Shown one piece after another: positions 6,523 to 7,123 of a DNA stretch of 7,123 bases. The notes beneath the pieces were generated by a model, which was given only the letters and a program-made list of their open reading frames with translations, was not told the origin of the DNA and searched no databases. Both the position numbers and the translations under genes were made by a program. How positions within the stretch are numbered: the stretch's first letter is position 1; each line of letters opens with the position of its first letter. The stretch lies in contig CAYVMN010000215.1 in the NCBI GenBank assembly GCA_964452575.1, forward strand, positions 1 through 7,123, read 5' to 3'. The DNA is from CAYVMN01 sp964452575. Its GTDB lineage: Bacteria > Desulfobacterota > DSM-4660 > Desulfatiglandales > Desulfatiglandaceae.

Positions 6523-7008
6523 TCAAGCCTTCTCACTGCGGAGTTTTTGAACCAGAAAAACGAAAGCGAGAATCAGAAGACCGATACCATCCGTGTATAA
6601 ACCGGGTTTGATGAGCAGTATGGAAGCGGCAAGAAGGAGGCCTCTTTCAGCAAGTTTTGCTTCTCTAAAAAACCACCCCATCAAGCTTGCTGAAAGGACA
6701 ATAACGCCGATCGACGCTGTGATGACCGACAACACGATTCTTCCCGGTGAACCGATCATCAGAAGAGACGGACCGTAGACAAACATGTACGGCACGATAA
6801 ACCCTGTGGCACCGATCTTTAAAGAAACAAGACCGGTTCGCCACAGATTCGACCCGCTGATTCCGGCAGCGGCGTAAACGGCCATGGCCACAGGCGGGGT
6901 AATGGCGGAGATGATTGCGAAATAGAAGACGAAAAGATGGGGGACTAGTCCGCGTGGCGCCTGCCTGTCGAGAGCCTCCAGGTCGAACGACACTCCCAAT
7001 TTTCTCAA
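6523..7008 (-). CDS. TRAP transporter fused permease, C-terminal fragment (probably truncated gene)
   Basis: The 161 residues match the end of the large membrane subunit of TRAP-type carboxylate transporters of the fused 4TM/12TM type. HLFVFYFAIISAITPPVA (24-41) is the family signature, followed by KIGATGFIVPYMFVYGPSLL (64-83) and a typical hydrophobic C-terminal tail ending at TGA 6525-6523. Complete members exceed 600 residues. Immediately upstream there should be further membrane helices. Instead the in-frame sequence out to the window edge is hydrophilic and no minus-strand frame shows helices. The TTG at 7008 is only the first possible start codon; AAGGAG at 7016-7011 is 2 nt from it, too close, but 11 nt from a TTG at 6999. 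The fragment is therefore probably a remnant or a rearranged or frameshifted gene. The substrate is unknown. Confidence 0.7.
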   Translation of the reverse strand: MRKLGVSFDLEALDRQAPRGLVPHLFVFYFAIISAITPPVAMAVYAAAGISGSNLWRTGLVSLKIGATGFIVPYMFVYGPSLLMIGSPGRIVLSVITASIGVIVLSASLMGWFFREAKLAERGLLLAASILLIKPGLYTDGIGLLILAFVFLVQKLRSEKA

Positions 7009-7121
7009 ATCTCCTTGGTCAATTCGAGCACCATGGCGAACTGCACCTTGGCAGCTTGGTGAAATCTGATCCAGCCTGTTTCCCCGAATCTCTGGTGCAT
7101 CACAATCTGCCCCTGCTCTCT
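7005..7121 (-). CDS. possible C-terminal end of an unrecognised gene entering from the right
   Basis: In the frame one base off from the TRAP frame, 38 codons are open from the window edge to TGA at 7007-7005. They encode a soluble-looking end with RFGETGWIRFHQAAKVQF and LELTKEI. Most of its third codon positions are G or C, more than in the TRAP frame across the same stretch, so this is the likelier coding frame here. Its stop overlaps the first possible start of the TRAP fragment. I do not recognise the protein, and only its tail is in the window. Confidence 0.3.
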   Translation of the reverse strand, partial: REQGQIVMHQRFGETGWIRFHQAAKVQFAMVLELTKEI

Positions 7122-7123
7122 TT

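Overview
The window looks like accessory chromosome of a Desulfobacterota (former Deltaproteobacteria) sulfate reducer or syntroph, from a scaffolded draft or metagenome assembly. This is inferred from gene types: a DUF169 protein, a PAS/PAS/GAF histidine kinase with a cysteine-rich insert near its C-terminus, a fused-type TRAP permease segment, and intergenic GGTTCA-type repeats. No marker gene fixes the lineage. A run of exactly 100 N marks an assembly gap of unknown true length.

Layout. 1-307 is non-coding and holds a 33-nt inverted repeat whose arms (1-33 and 188-220) enclose 154 nt; each arm also resembles a small terminator. 308-1090 (+) encodes a DUF169 protein with a strong ribosome binding site. 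1236-2496 (+) encodes a membrane-anchored, proline-rich protein with a C-terminal LysM-like domain. This gene appears split only because the 100-N filler (1798-1897) breaks the reading frame. The gap sits exactly at the border of an 87-bp (29-residue) tandem repeat, and both flanks are in the same frame relative to the repeat. 2345-4783 (-) encodes a soluble 812-residue hybrid-sensor-type histidine kinase that converges on the LysM gene and overlaps it by 152 bp.

4784-5274 is a 491-bp intergenic region between the divergent kinase and transporter genes. It holds two oppositely oriented arrays of about 8-nt GGTTCA units, several hairpins, a candidate promoter with a dyad over its -10 side, and a possible short leader ORF whose stop overlaps the next start codon. 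5275-6477 (+) encodes a 400-residue major facilitator superfamily (MFS) transporter. 6523-7008 (-) is the C-terminal part of a TRAP transporter fused permease. The expected upstream membrane segments are absent from all three minus-strand frames out to the window edge, so this gene is probably truncated or rearranged.

No operon joins these genes: strands alternate (+, +, -, +, -) and each unit probably has its own control. The kinase has no response regulator in the window. I found no CRISPR array, RNA gene, transposase or clearly novel multi-gene system. The most informative points are the repeat-induced gap, the kinase/LysM antisense overlap, the regulatory region upstream of the MFS gene, and the TRAP junction.
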